A DNA stretch of 43,712 nt from Methanothrix sp. (GCA_026394475.1 JAPKYD010000084.1:1-43712), one strand, 5' to 3'; counted from the stretch's first letter, positions 7,816 through 16,309 are shown. The notes: generated by a model not told the origin, from the letters alone. Program-made: numbers and translations.

Positions 7816-9120
7816 TTGATCTTTAGAACTCATTATTCAGGCGATATAACCCCGGAATTAGATGGAGAAGAGGTTACCCTCGCAGGCTTTGCCCACGAGA
7901 CGCGCGACCTGGGGGGAATAGCCTTCCTGGTGCTGCGGGACAGAAAGGGCCTGGCCCAGGTTACTCTGGTCAAGAGGCTGGTGGGCAAGGAGATGTTCAG
8001 AACCGTTCGCTCCATCAGCCGGGAGAGTGTGGTTTTGGTGAGGGGAACGGTGAAGGCTGAGACGAAAGCGCCCCGCGGATTCGAGATCCTTCCCACCGAG
8101 GTCAAGGTGCTGAGCGCTGCCAAGGTGCCCTTGCCCCTGGATCCCACGGAGAAGGTGGAGTGCGAGCTGGACACTCGCTTGGATGCCAGATTCATGGACA
8201 TCCGCAGGCCCTGTGTTCTGGCCGCCTTCGAGATCGAGAGCGCAGTCTTGCGCAGCCTGAGGGGATATTTTTACATCCAGGGCATTACAGAGGTCTTCAC
8301 CCCCAAGATCGTGGCTGCTGCTACGGAAGGCGGCACGGACCTCTTCCCTATCAGCTACTTCGAGAAGGAGGCCTTCCTCAACCAGAGCCCTCAGCTTTAT
8401 AAACAGATGCTCATGGGCGCTGGGATGGATAAGGTCTTCGAGATCGGTCCTATCTTTCGGGCAGAGGAGCATGACACGCGCCGGCACCTGAATGAGGCCA
8501 TCTCCATCGACGTCGAGGTCAGCTTTGCCGATGACAAGGATGTCATGGAGATCCTGGAGGGGGCCGTCGCCGAGGCTTACAGGTATGTGGCCGAGAACTG
8601 TCGGTACCAGCTAGAGGTCCTGGGCCTGGAGCTTAAGGTGCCAAAGACTCCCTTTCGGAAGGTAACCTACACCGAGGCCCTGGAGATGGCCAGCGAGAGG
8701 TCCGAGGTGAAGATGCAGTGGGGAGACGATCTGGACACGGAGACGGAGAAGTTCCTGGGAGAGGCTATCGGAGAGCACTACTTTCTCACTGACTGGCCGT
8801 CGTCCATCAAGCCCTACTACACCCTGCCTTATGAGGATAAGCCCGAGATCTGCCGTGGATTCGATCTCATGCATCCGCGCATGGAGCTGGCCAGCGGAGC
8901 GCAGCGGGTGCATGACTACAACCAGCTTGTGGCGCGGATCAAGGAGAAGGGGCTGGACCCTGAGGGCTTCGAGTTCTACCTTAAGGCCTTCCGCTACGGC
9001 ATGCCTCCTCATGCCGGCTGGGGTCTCGGTCTCTCCCGGCTGGTCATGACCATGCTCAATTTGGAGAACATCCGGGATGCGGTCATCTTCCCCCGAGACC
9101 GAAGGCGCCTGGTGCCTTAG
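7816..9120 (+). CDS. aspS: Aspartyl-tRNA synthetase, archaeal, probably non-discriminating
   Basis: A 434-residue class II synthetase. The N-terminal OB-fold anticodon domain covers about 1-100 ([19 protein letters not shown]). Motif 2 is [14 protein letters not shown] (about 215-228), and motif 3 is at the C-terminus ([20 protein letters not shown]). The size is normal for the archaeal type, which has no bacterial GAD insert. His27 ([11 protein letters not shown]) and Pro86 (TKAPRGFE) sit where archaeal non-discriminating enzymes have His and Pro; discriminating ones have Trp and Lys. It should therefore also charge tRNA-Asn with Asp for amidation by GatCAB (inference from known residues). 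Start: TTG at 7816, preceded by a weak GTGAG; no better in-frame start exists. Divergent from the KaiC-like operon. Confidence 0.95.
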   Translation: MIFRTHYSGDITPELDGEEVTLAGFAHETRDLGGIAFLVLRDRKGLAQVTLVKRLVGKEMFRTVRSISRESVVLVRGTVKAETKAPRGFEILPTEVKVLSAAKVPLPLDPTEKVECELDTRLDARFMDIRRPCVLAAFEIESAVLRSLRGYFYIQGITEVFTPKIVAAATEGGTDLFPISYFEKEAFLNQSPQLYKQMLMGAGMDKVFEIGPIFRAEEHDTRRHLNEAISIDVEVSFADDKDVMEILEGAVAEAYRYVAENCRYQLEVLGLELKVPKTPFRKVTYTEALEMASERSEVKMQWGDDLDTETEKFLGEAIGEHYFLTDWPSSIKPYYTLPYEDKPEICRGFDLMHPRMELASGAQRVHDYNQLVARIKEKGLDPEGFEFYLKAFRYGMPPHAGWGLGLSRLVMTMLNLENIRDAVIFPRDRRRLVP

Positions 9121-9137
9121 AAGGCATAAATATCAAC

Positions 9138-9150
9138 TTTTTTCCTTTTT
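9138..9150 (+). terminator. T-rich terminator after aspS
   Basis: Two T runs (T6, CC, T5) begin 18 bases after the aspS stop. U-rich tracts of this kind terminate archaeal RNA polymerase; no clear hairpin precedes them. Confidence 0.5.
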
Positions 9151-9188
9151 ATTTCCAGCTTCCTTGCAGATTGATGTCCAGGATCTGA

Positions 9189-9470
9189 TCAGCCGCCCTG
9201 GCTTTTCTCGATACTTCTTGATCCAAGTTCCATAAACCCCCGAGATCTCTCAAGAATCTCCGCTGTTATCGGCCCGATTTCCCTCGAACTCCTGCAACCG
9301 TCGCTCCAAATCATGAACATCGGAGGATCATTCTTGCTCCAAAACCATTTGAATCTGCCCGATGGTTTTGTAAGATCGATACCAAGATCCTCGGAGTATG
9401 GAGGAAACTGAGGGCGTAGATCTTTGATTAAATTGCATCTTCCCTGTCGATCATCTGGGGCTAAAACCAG
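9189..9470 (-). pseudogene. Start-less 93-codon open frame, decayed gene
   Basis: The 507-base gap between aspS and the FN3-like gene is otherwise non-coding. On the reverse strand it holds an uninterrupted frame of 93 codons that begins right after a TAG (9471-9473) with no start codon. The reading is protein-like, for example APDDRQGRCNLIKDLRP, then YSEDLGIDLTKPSGRFKWFW and EIGPITAEILERSRGFMELG. The first half vaguely recalls archaeal HhH/DNA-methylase-like proteins, but I cannot name it with confidence. The first internal ATG would leave fewer than 45 residues. Best read as a decayed or truncated gene, or two fused fragments. Confidence 0.35.
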
Positions 9471-9570
9471 CTATCTAGATAAAAATAATTTTTATGATTA
9501 AGTCAAATCGGCTGCTTTACCAGTTAAATTAGATGTCGATTTCTGCCTCGTTTTGATTTTTGAATGAAAA

Positions 9571-9580
9571 AATATATATT
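9571..9580 (+). promoter_or_regulatory. TATA box of the FN3-like gene
   Basis: AATATATATT preceded by an A-run, about 50 bases before the ATG at 9628, fits an archaeal TATA box with a leader of roughly 25 bases. Confidence 0.5.
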
Positions 9581-9627
9581 CTTTGTCTACAAATCTCTAT
9601 GAACAAGTGCAAAAGGGAGAAGCCTTC

Positions 9628-10602
9628 ATGAGTAAAATGAAATCAATTGGCAAGAAGCTAACAGTGATGGCGCTGGCGGGGATGCTACTGGTATTATTAG
9701 CTGGAGTAGCTCTTGCCAGCCAGCCACCATCGGCGGATGAGAATGAACCTCATGGCTGCTCAGCTTGCGAGGAGAGGCAATCTGCCAGCCAGATCGGCGA
9801 TGATATATCAACCTACTCGAATGAACCTCCGACAGAACTAGTCGGCTCAGCCCAAAGCCCCACGGCCCTCAGGCCCGATGCCAGAGCTGTCGGAAGGCAT
9901 ACTTACACCCGGATCAAACTGCCAGCCAGAGCAACGCTGATATCGCCCAAGGGAACCATAGGAACCAGCAATCCGACTTATCTATGGAGATGCGTGCCGG
10001 GAGCCACGCAATACCTTCTCAAGGTAGCAAACTTAGATACTCAAATTACTACCATTGAGGAGTACGAGGCAGAAGAGGTGGTCTCAAACCAGGGGTGTTC
10101 TATTAAGCCTGGAGATATCCTCGCTGCAGGGAACTACAGATGGTGGATTCAGGCCAAGAACAGCAAGGGAACTGGCCCCTGGAGCTACTACAATAGCTTC
10201 AAGTTTGCCAACGTAAAACCTGGCAACGTGACTCCGATATCACCCCGAGGTCTCATCTCCACCAGACGCCCGACCTTCATCTGGACCGCCATATCGAGCG
10301 CCACCCAGTACAACCTTGAGGTGAGCGATCAGAACGAGGAGGTTGTCTTCGTGGAGTCGTATATGGCCGAGGATGTGACCTCGGGAACCAGGGCTATAGC
10401 TCGCTCGCCCACAATCCTTTCGGGTGGTATTTACTTCTGGAGGGTGCAGGCGTCCAACGATGCCGGAACTGGATCCTGGAGCAGCGACAAGTATTTTGAA
10501 ATAGTGTGCGGCAGCAGGGCGAGTCAGGCTGAGAAACAAAGCGAGCCTCGCCCCGAGAGAGAGAAGGGAAGCGCGGCCAGGCCATCGAGAGGCTCCGCCT
10601 AG
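9628..10602 (+). CDS. Exported protein with two FN3-like repeats
   Basis: 324 residues. A signal peptide covers about 1-30 (KLTVMALAGMLLVLLAGVALA). A short Cys-containing linker follows (HGCSACEE), then two homologous beta-sandwich repeats of about 95 residues. Each starts with a (L/I)SP(K/R)G motif and has matching positions: SNPTYLWRCVPGATQYLLKV with GNYRWWIQAKNSKGTGPWSY in the first, and RRPTFIWTAISSATQYNLEV with GIYFWRVQASNDAGTGSWSS in the second. The C-terminus is charged and probably disordered. Start: the ATG at 9628 follows GGGAG at good spacing and opens directly onto the signal peptide; the ORF runs back to 9583 without such a signal. It stands alone, with its own TATA box at 9571. 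Likely a cell-surface binding or adhesion protein (inference). Confidence 0.8.
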   Translation: MSKMKSIGKKLTVMALAGMLLVLLAGVALASQPPSADENEPHGCSACEERQSASQIGDDISTYSNEPPTELVGSAQSPTALRPDARAVGRHTYTRIKLPARATLISPKGTIGTSNPTYLWRCVPGATQYLLKVANLDTQITTIEEYEAEEVVSNQGCSIKPGDILAAGNYRWWIQAKNSKGTGPWSYYNSFKFANVKPGNVTPISPRGLISTRRPTFIWTAISSATQYNLEVSDQNEEVVFVESYMAEDVTSGTRAIARSPTILSGGIYFWRVQASNDAGTGSWSSDKYFEIVCGSRASQAEKQSEPRPEREKGSAARPSRGSA

Positions 10603-10751
10603 GCTGCGATCTTCTTGGGTGAGGCCGCAGGGTCTCATCCTGCCTCTTTTCGATGCCCTCTGGGATTTGCTGTCTCCCTACAAAAGGTTTCGAGCATTTA
10701 TCGCAAGCGCGAGGCTGTAAGAAAAATGGTGGAGCTTCAAAAGATTGGCAG

Positions 10752-10783
10752 GCAGGCCCCATGGACAGGCAGATCGGGCCTGC
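10752..10783. terminator. Stem-loop between convergent genes
   Basis: GCAGGCCC (10752-10759) and GGGCCTGC (10776-10783) form a perfect 8-bp stem with a 16-base loop. It lies between the ends of the FN3-like gene and the MC1 gene. There is no T-run, so its role as a terminator is a guess. Confidence 0.35.
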
Positions 10784-10811
10784 GGCCTGCTCGTGAAACT
10801 CTCCAGAGGCT

Positions 10812-11075
10812 TTAGACCTCATCCAGCTTCTCGATGCCCACCTTCCTTACTTTCGGCTTCCAGATCTTATCGGGCATCCAGGCGGGAGCCCCTGTGGGCT
10901 TGTCCACCTGCATCCTCTCGCCCACGAAAATGTGCACCTTCTTGGTGCCGCGTTCGCGGAGCTTGATATCGGTGTAGCCCCGGTTGGCTGCCTTGAGGGC
11001 TGCTTGCCTCGGTGATTTTCCTGTGAAGACTCCGATCTCATTGCCCTGAGCGTCCCTCAGGGCGAAATTTCTCAT
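10812..11075 (-). CDS. Archaeal chromosomal protein MC1
   Basis: 87 residues matching the MC1 family almost end to end: RNFALRDAQGNEIGVFTGKS, PRQAALKAANRGYTDIKLRE, RGTKKVHIFVGE and PAWMPDKIWKPKV. Known: MC1 is a small basic monomeric protein that bends DNA sharply and helps compact the chromosome in Methanosarcinales and haloarchaea. Start: family members begin a few residues before RNF, so I use the ATG at 11075; GGAGGAG lies 14 bases upstream, a rather long spacing. A GTG at 11120 would add 15 residues unlike the family. A TATA-like TTAATATA lies near 11128-11136. Strong lineage marker for the window. Confidence 0.92.
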   Translation of the reverse strand: MRNFALRDAQGNEIGVFTGKSPRQAALKAANRGYTDIKLRERGTKKVHIFVGERMQVDKPTGAPAWMPDKIWKPKVRKVGIEKLDEV

Positions 11076-11280
11076 CTCAGCCGTAATGTCTCCTCCTTCA
11101 TGAAGATGAATATGGCTCACAGCGTCGGTATATTAATCTAATCCAGATGCACCCCCGGAGAGGTTGGCTTTGGCCAGGCTACGAGCCCCGTCGCTGTCAC
11201 CAGGACAGGGCGCTGTTGCCAGAAAGGGACCAAAAGCCGTCTGGATTTCGGAAGATTGATGAAGTTTTAGTCAAGCATCC

Positions 11281-11288
11281 CTATAAAT
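11281..11288 (+). promoter_or_regulatory. TATA box before the M6-propeptide-like gene
   Basis: CTATAAAT about 28-35 bases before the ATG at 11316 would give a very short leader or a leaderless transcript. Confidence 0.45.
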
Positions 11289-11315
11289 GGGAGAAGCACT
11301 TATCATTGGATTGAG

Positions 11316-11606
11316 ATGAGCGCCATCTTTGGAGAGCTTCTGACCTTCTCTCAGGAGAAGGGTCCCGATGTACGCCTGAGGGTCTACGGAGACGAGTTCT
11401 ATGCGCGCTACGAGACTGCGGATGGCTACTCCGTCATATACGACCTATCCCTGGGTCGTTTTGTCTACGCTCTGCTTCGAGATGGCCACTTCATCTCCAG
11501 CGACGTGGACCTCTCCATGGGTCCGCCTCCCGGAGTCTCGCCTCATCTTGAGGAATCGGATGAGACTCGAAGCGCAAAGGCTGAGAATAGGTTTTCCAGA
11601 AGATGA
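11316..11606 (+). CDS. Stand-alone N-terminal region of an M6 protease paralogue
   Basis: 96 residues that closely match the first ~95 residues of the next gene: DVRLRVYGDEFYARYETADG here, EVRLRVYGDEFYARYEDLDG there. The matching also includes the ends KAENRFSRR and KFENRFAKM. The frame then stops (TGA at 11604-11606), with no protease domain downstream in any frame before the next gene. Either it is the remnant of a tandem duplication that lost its catalytic part, or it is a free pro-domain that assists or inhibits the neighbouring enzyme. It has its own TATA box and a clean ATG, and the frame is undamaged, which slightly favours a kept function (inference). No signal peptide is visible. Confidence 0.65.
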   Translation: MSAIFGELLTFSQEKGPDVRLRVYGDEFYARYETADGYSVIYDLSLGRFVYALLRDGHFISSDVDLSMGPPPGVSPHLEESDETRSAKAENRFSRR

Positions 11607-11690
11607 CCCTCAAAATTATTAAATAGTTTGAAAGATATACATCAGCCACAGGCCGAGCTTGGGCCAAAGCTTCCTTTAGGTTGATCTGCC

Positions 11691-13544
11691 ATGAGTTCGA
11701 TATTTGCAGAGGTCTTGACATTCCATCAGGAGAATGGACCAGAAGTGAGATTGCGGGTCTATGGCGATGAGTTTTATGCCCGCTATGAGGATCTTGATGG
11801 TTACACTGTGGTTTATGATCCGGATCAGGGATTGTACTGCTACGCCCTATTGATTCGAGGCGAGTTCGTCTCCAGCGGTGTGGATATCAGCCAGACTCCT
11901 CCTTTGGGAGCGAGGCGTCACTTCAAAGAGGGGGAAGAGGTTCGCAACTACAAGTTTGAGAATAGATTTGCCAAAATGAATCCTCCTGCCGTATCTTATA
12001 AGCCCAATCTGAACTTTCGGACCTTCGGGCCTGAGAAAGGGCTGATGGAGGGACGCCGCGTCAGCGAGGGCGAGATCAAGGGTCTGACGGTTCTGGTCCA
12101 GTTCCAGGACCAGAAGAGCACTGTCACGCCCGAGGACGTGGACGCCATGCTCAACGGTAGGAACTACCACGATAATGGGAACTTCTGCTCCGCGCGGGAA
12201 TATTTCCAGCTCATGTCCAGCGGCAAGCTGGACTATACCAACGTGGTGGTGGGACCAGTAACGCTGAGCCGCAAGCTTCAATACTACACTCAAAACCTTC
12301 TTGTGAAGGAGGCTCTGGACCTGGCCGTCAAGGGCGGGGTCGATCTCAAGCAGTTTGACTCGCGAGGCGACGGTGTAGTCGATGCCATGAGCTTCCTTTA
12401 CGCCGGTCAGACTCAGTATTTGGGAGAGCTATGGCCTCACAACTACTTCATAGATCTGCAGTACGCAGATATGAGGACCTACTTCTACATGCTCTCCAGC
12501 ATGGGCCGCAGCAAAGAGGACCTGAGCATTGGAACCTTCTGCCACGAGAGCGGCCACATGCTCTGTCGCTGGCCGGACCTCTACGATTACGGGAACCGGG
12601 ACGGCGATTTCGAGAAGAGTGCAGGTCTTGGTTATTACTGCCTGATGAGCGCAGGAAACCATAACGACAACGGACGAACACCTTCGCCTGTCTGCGCCTA
12701 TCTGAGGAACCTGGTGGGATGGTGCGACAGAGTAGTCCGGCTTAACACGCCCGGCCAGTACCAGACGGATCATGGAGATTATGGGACGGTGATGATATAC
12801 GAGACCGGGAAGATAAATGAGTATTTCCTGGTGGAGAACAGATCTCAGGTCGATCTTGATGCCAGCATCCCCTCTAGCGGCCTGGCTGTCTACCATTGCG
12901 ACACCCTGGGCTCGAACGAGTGGCAGGGCGGCACTCCTTCCAGGCACTACCAGTGCGGGCTGCTTCAGGCAGACGGCAGCCTCGATCTGGAGACCAATCG
13001 CAGCATGGGGGATGAGAAGGACCTCTTTGGCCGCGTGGAGGGGACGGCCCTCAGCCACGCCACCAGGCCGGCCTCGAACCTCTGGGACGGATCGGATTCC
13101 GGCCTGATGATCTCGAATATTCTCTCTCCCGGCAAGGTCGTAACCTTCGCGGCAGGTCAGGCGCTGATGGACCATGTGGTAAAGGAGACCTCGTCACCTG
13201 GGGTGGCCATACCTGACAACAATGCCCAGGGCCTGAGCGATGTTATTCAGATCTCTCTGGAGGGCAAGGTGGCAAAGCTGAAGGTGAGGGTGGACATAAG
13301 CCACAGCAACATAGCCAATTTGAGGGTGGAGCTATTGTCTCCAGGCGGCAAGAGGGCTATCCTGCACAATCGCACCGGCCTTGGCAAGAAGAATCTGAAA
13401 AAGACCTACGACTCCAAGTCCTCGGCCGCTCTTACCGCCTTTATCGGCCAGTCCCTGAAGGGCAATTGGACCCTCAAGATCAAGGATTTGGTGGGTAGGG
13501 ATGTGGGTAAGCTGAACACCTGGAGCCTGGAGGTCGCCTACTGA
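11691..13544 (+). CDS. M6-family metalloprotease with C-terminal P domain
   Basis: 617 residues. About 1-100 is a beta-rich pro-like region. The catalytic domain holds the zinc motif HESGHMLCRWPDLYDY (His285, Glu286, His289, Asp296), the M6 (immune inhibitor A-like) arrangement; GLGYYCLMSAGNHNDNG follows as the Met-turn region. About 510-617 form a proprotein-convertase-type P domain (KLKVRVDISHSNIANLRVEL, FIGQSLKGNWTLKIKDL). Start: ATG at 11691 with a weak GGTTGATC before it; the equivalent region of the paralogue also starts here. Odd: the first 25 residues are polar, with no signal peptide or membrane helix, although this architecture is normally extracellular. No alternative upstream start supplies one. 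It lies 84 bases after the stand-alone N-terminal paralogue. Confidence 0.9.
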   Translation: MSSIFAEVLTFHQENGPEVRLRVYGDEFYARYEDLDGYTVVYDPDQGLYCYALLIRGEFVSSGVDISQTPPLGARRHFKEGEEVRNYKFENRFAKMNPPAVSYKPNLNFRTFGPEKGLMEGRRVSEGEIKGLTVLVQFQDQKSTVTPEDVDAMLNGRNYHDNGNFCSAREYFQLMSSGKLDYTNVVVGPVTLSRKLQYYTQNLLVKEALDLAVKGGVDLKQFDSRGDGVVDAMSFLYAGQTQYLGELWPHNYFIDLQYADMRTYFYMLSSMGRSKEDLSIGTFCHESGHMLCRWPDLYDYGNRDGDFEKSAGLGYYCLMSAGNHNDNGRTPSPVCAYLRNLVGWCDRVVRLNTPGQYQTDHGDYGTVMIYETGKINEYFLVENRSQVDLDASIPSSGLAVYHCDTLGSNEWQGGTPSRHYQCGLLQADGSLDLETNRSMGDEKDLFGRVEGTALSHATRPASNLWDGSDSGLMISNILSPGKVVTFAAGQALMDHVVKETSSPGVAIPDNNAQGLSDVIQISLEGKVAKLKVRVDISHSNIANLRVELLSPGGKRAILHNRTGLGKKNLKKTYDSKSSAALTAFIGQSLKGNWTLKIKDLVGRDVGKLNTWSLEVAY

Positions 13545-13605
13545 AGGCAGCCTTTTCTGGCCTTTTCAAGGGCTCCTGTGATCTTCAGATGAGAGGTGTG
13601 ATGAT

Positions 13606-14657
13606 TTGAGAATCAATTACCTTTGCTCTGTCTCCTTGCTCTCGGCTTAGGTGCCGGAGCGACAGGCGCACAGGATTCTTCCCTGCAGCAGTCCATGGAC
13701 ATGACGGGCGACGCCTTTGATGAAGATCTCCAAAACAGCTTGTTCGGTATGGTAACCAGCCCGAGTGCCCCATGGTTTGGGCCAAAGTTCGCTAACTCCA
13801 GCAGCGCCTACTCCTTCTTCAGCGAGTTTTACATCAACACCAGTGTACCCATGATCAGCGGATTAACACCCGTCAAGATCGACATCACTCATGAGAAGCC
13901 ATCCAAGATTTACTTCGGTAGCGGCCAGGAAGTCGCTTACAGCCAGTATCAAACCGCCGTGGCGCCAGCCGGAGGAAACGAGCTCTGGATTCAGAAGGGC
14001 GCGGACTGGTCCCAGTACGCCATCGTTCCCGCAGGAGCAGGGCTGCGGCTCATCGCCTTTGCACCCGTAAGCGGGCAGGCCGATTACTATGAGATCATCC
14101 AGACCGACTCCCTGAACATCACCAGCAACCGCGTTAACTTCTATTCCGGCTACAACAGCATGAACTTCGTCGCGGATAAAGTGGGCAGACACATTCTGCT
14201 CTTCGTGCTAAACAACCAGCCCAGCCAAGCCATCATAGTGGACGTGATCAGCCAGGCACCACCGGCTCAGCAGGACTACGGACAGAATCCATATCCCGGC
14301 AGCTTCAGCCAGCCCTCCGGCGGATCGGTTCAGTACCCGACAAATAACCCGACTTATACTACGACTTATGTGCCGCAGACTGATGCAGCCGCGGGAGATA
14401 CTCCGGTGACCATTCAGACTTCGATGATGGGATATGATGTCTATGTTGATGGTGCCTACGTGGGTAAAGACGGTACCAACGGCGACGCGATGGATGGGGT
14501 TTTCAGGTTCATGGTTGCGGGCGGACAGACTCATACCATAAGAGTCTTCGATGGCATGAACAACTATGAGAAACCCATGTACTTCGAGAGGGGCGTTGCC
14601 AAGGTGATCAATGTCCCACCGGCCACAACCGTTTATGCTTCGGGCGGGCTCTACTGA
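13606..14657 (+). CDS. Secreted protein with PEGA-like C-terminus, frameshift in signal peptide
   Basis: The main frame (from about 13620) encodes some 340 residues. It starts with a truncated hydrophobic run (LLCLLALGLGAGATGAQ), then a region without recognised domain, a Tyr/Pro/Gln-rich linker (about 215-250) and a C-terminal beta domain. The last reads VTIQTSMMGYDVYVDGAYVG and resembles PEGA-type surface domains. The main frame has no Shine-Dalgarno sequence at its first TTG (13623). One frame over, a TTG at 13606 follows AGAGGTG at ideal spacing and reads MRINYL before stopping. Restoring one T in the run at 13622-13624 joins the two into MRINYLLLCLLALGLGAG, a perfect signal peptide. I therefore infer a one-base deletion (real or a sequence error). 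Function unknown. Confidence 0.7.
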
Positions 14658-14682
14658 GCCCAATATCTTTCATTTCGGCGGA

Positions 14683-14696
14683 ATTCTGTACAGAAT
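14683..14696. promoter_or_regulatory. 14-bp perfect palindrome
   Basis: ATTCTGTACAGAAT reads the same on both strands. It lies 26 bases after the secreted PEGA-like protein and about 150 before the next gene. It could be an operator for a dimeric regulator or a small terminator stem. No second copy was noticed. Confidence 0.3.
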
Positions 14697-14845
14697 CGGC
14701 CTTCCGTATACCCATTTTTGTTGCAGCGGCTCAAATAATCCAAAAGATGTCAGAGTCTCGATCAAGCCTTCGTCTTTGCGGCGAACTCAACTTCGCCAGA
14801 AAAGGCTAAATCTCATTAGATTAATTAATAGAGTGGGGGATCGTT

Positions 14846-15166
14846 TTGAATAAAGAGGAATTCATGAGGCAGATAGAGGGCTGTAAGCTTCCGGAGAGCT
14901 TTGATCAGCATCTTCTGGACCATGCCGCCGAGATGTTCGGAAAATGGGGAAAAACGACGCACATGGATGAGCGAGAGCACCTCTTCGAGACCTTTGGGCT
15001 GGCCTCCAAACCCGAAGACAGCAACGCGATGAGAATGGAGAAAGCGGCCCTGCGCTGCGTGTGCTCAAAGATGATGGATGCCAAGCTGAACAGGAAGGAC
15101 GCAGCAGATATCATCAGGAACTTCAACAAGATCAAGGAGCCGGGCTTCAAGTGGGTCGAAGGATAG
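14846..15166 (+). CDS. Small soluble protein of unknown function
   Basis: 106 residues, mostly helical and charged, with no signal peptide or membrane segment; two adjacent cysteines flank a basic helix (ALRCVCSKMMDAKLNRKDAA). Start: TTG at 14846 preceded by GTGGGGGATC, the only upstream purine-rich signal. An AT-rich stretch (ATTAGATTAATTAATAG, about 14816-14832) may hold the promoter. No family recognised; the even codon use and strong ribosome-binding site make it likely real. It stands alone between secreted-protein genes. Confidence 0.6.
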   Translation: MNKEEFMRQIEGCKLPESFDQHLLDHAAEMFGKWGKTTHMDEREHLFETFGLASKPEDSNAMRMEKAALRCVCSKMMDAKLNRKDAADIIRNFNKIKEPGFKWVEG

Positions 15167-15309
15167 TCCCTTGCTGCAACCTTCTTTTTTTTGCAGCCGT
15201 TCATCAGGGGAAGGCCCAGGCAGAGGTGATCTGGGCGCTGCCTGAAGATGGCGGTGTGGTTCGAGATACATGAGATAATTTTAAGGCGAAAGAAGGAGCA
15301 AGTCTGTCT

Positions 15310-15837
15310 ATGAATTCCAGGATTAATAAGATACTCAAAAATCATTTTGGCGAAGATAAAGCTTTGAGGCATGAATTACGCTTGAGAATTGTTCCTTGTA
15401 TGGCCCTTGTAATGCTGTTTTTCTTCCCAACTCCCGCCTTCTCCACCCTAACATACGATTTTGTCGGGACAGCCATTAAAGTCTCAGAGCCCAATAGCTT
15501 GTTCGTAAATGTCACAGAATCAAGGATAGAGGGTTTAAAAGGAGACACTGAAGTGCTTCTCAAGCAGCCCTTGCCGGATCTTTCGTCTTTTAGGGGCAAA
15601 GAGCTGCAATTCGATATTTTAGGATATGACATCCTCGGAAGGCCAGTATGTACTGTATATCTTGATGGCATTCGCATTCATGATGTGTATTACTGCAACA
15701 AGTATCCCGAGTATTGCGACTATAACAGTCGCATCTTCCCAAATGAATTGATCGGATACGACCTTTATGGCCCATGTTACAATGGATGCCGCTCATATTA
15801 TGGTCAAAGCGGATGCTATTCCTGTAATTTTTGTTGA
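15310..15837 (+). CDS. Cys/Tyr-rich exported protein of unknown function
   Basis: 175 residues. A basic N-terminus (1-29) is followed by a hydrophobic signal/anchor (RIVPCMALVMLFFFPTPAFS, about 26-45). Then comes a beta-rich domain (DFVGTAIKVSEPNSLFVNVT, then RGKELQFDILGYDILGRPVC), probably OB-like. The tail is rich in Cys, Tyr and Gly: about eight cysteines in the last 60 residues, such as CRSYYGQSGCYSCNFC at the end. The tail may be disulphide-bonded or bind metal. Start: ATG at 15310 with AAGGAG 13 bases upstream. No family recognised. Base composition is AT-richer than the housekeeping genes around it. Member of the small-secreted-protein island running from 13.6 to 17.8 kb. Confidence 0.6.
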   Translation: MNSRINKILKNHFGEDKALRHELRLRIVPCMALVMLFFFPTPAFSTLTYDFVGTAIKVSEPNSLFVNVTESRIEGLKGDTEVLLKQPLPDLSSFRGKELQFDILGYDILGRPVCTVYLDGIRIHDVYYCNKYPEYCDYNSRIFPNELIGYDLYGPCYNGCRSYYGQSGCYSCNFC

Positions 15838-15969
15838 TCGAGAAGGCGGGATAAGCTTGAACAAAGAAAATAATATTATAAATATGTTGGGGGAAGGACG
15901 GCACTCTGCTTAAATTTGCAGATTCGTATCCTGCAGAGACCTCGCAGTCTCCACTAGTCTCTCGAAAAT

Positions 15970-16100
15970 AGGAGGGAGGCAAAAGTCTTCGGGAAAATAG
16001 GAGGGAAAGAAATGAGATTGTCGACCTTTGCCAACTATAATATACGTCAATCGTCGGTATATAAGGTTTTCGTTCCGAGACAAGAAAAATTCCTAAAAGC
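15970..16100 (+). repeat. Hairpin repeat, copy A
   Basis: Copy A of a dispersed element. A purine flank (AGGAGGGA) is followed by GGCAAAAGTC (15978-15987), a purine-rich loop of 35 bases, then GACCTTTGCC (16023-16032), which pairs with the first arm with one mismatch. About 70 bases further on remain similar to copy B (17916-18045), including ATATACG, TCGTC and TTTCGTT. The surrounding 735 bases between the two flanking genes hold this copy, copy C and one doubtful 27-codon ORF. Confidence 0.7.
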
Positions 16101-16239
16101 CTTCGGCCGGGCAGAAGAAGAGGGCTTTAGCAGTTGTGCAGGTCCGTGACCGCTAAAATAAAAAATATAAGCCCCTGCTTTCTGTTTTTGGCATGGGCCG
16201 TACCACATCTTTATATCGTTGAAAGCCGACTTAAAAACG

Positions 16240-16309
16240 GGCAAAAGTCGATTAACGTCGGTTTGGATCCCTTGTGCTTCATCATCGACTTTGCCATCCT
16301 CCTATCCCC
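16240..16309 (-). repeat. Hairpin repeat, copy C (inverted)
   Basis: On the reverse strand the order is the same as in copies A and B: purine flank GGGGATAGGAGGAT, arm GGCAAAGTCGAT, a 31-base loop, then arm ATCGACTTTTGCC. On the forward strand the arms are at 16240-16252 and 16284-16295 and pair with one bulged base. The loop sequence differs from A and B, so mainly the arms and flank are conserved. Confidence 0.6.

Noticed and set aside
12429-13175. 248-codon reverse-strand ORF inside the M6 protease gene
   Set aside because: GC-rich genes give long antisense frames; the sense strand has the zinc motif and the P domain, and the antisense reading has no family features.
15590-15982. 130-codon reverse-strand ORF rich in His and Cys
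   Set aside because: It is the antisense of the Cys/Tyr-rich exported protein and runs into the hairpin repeat; its apparent Cys/His content mirrors Tyr/Gly/Ile codons of the sense gene.
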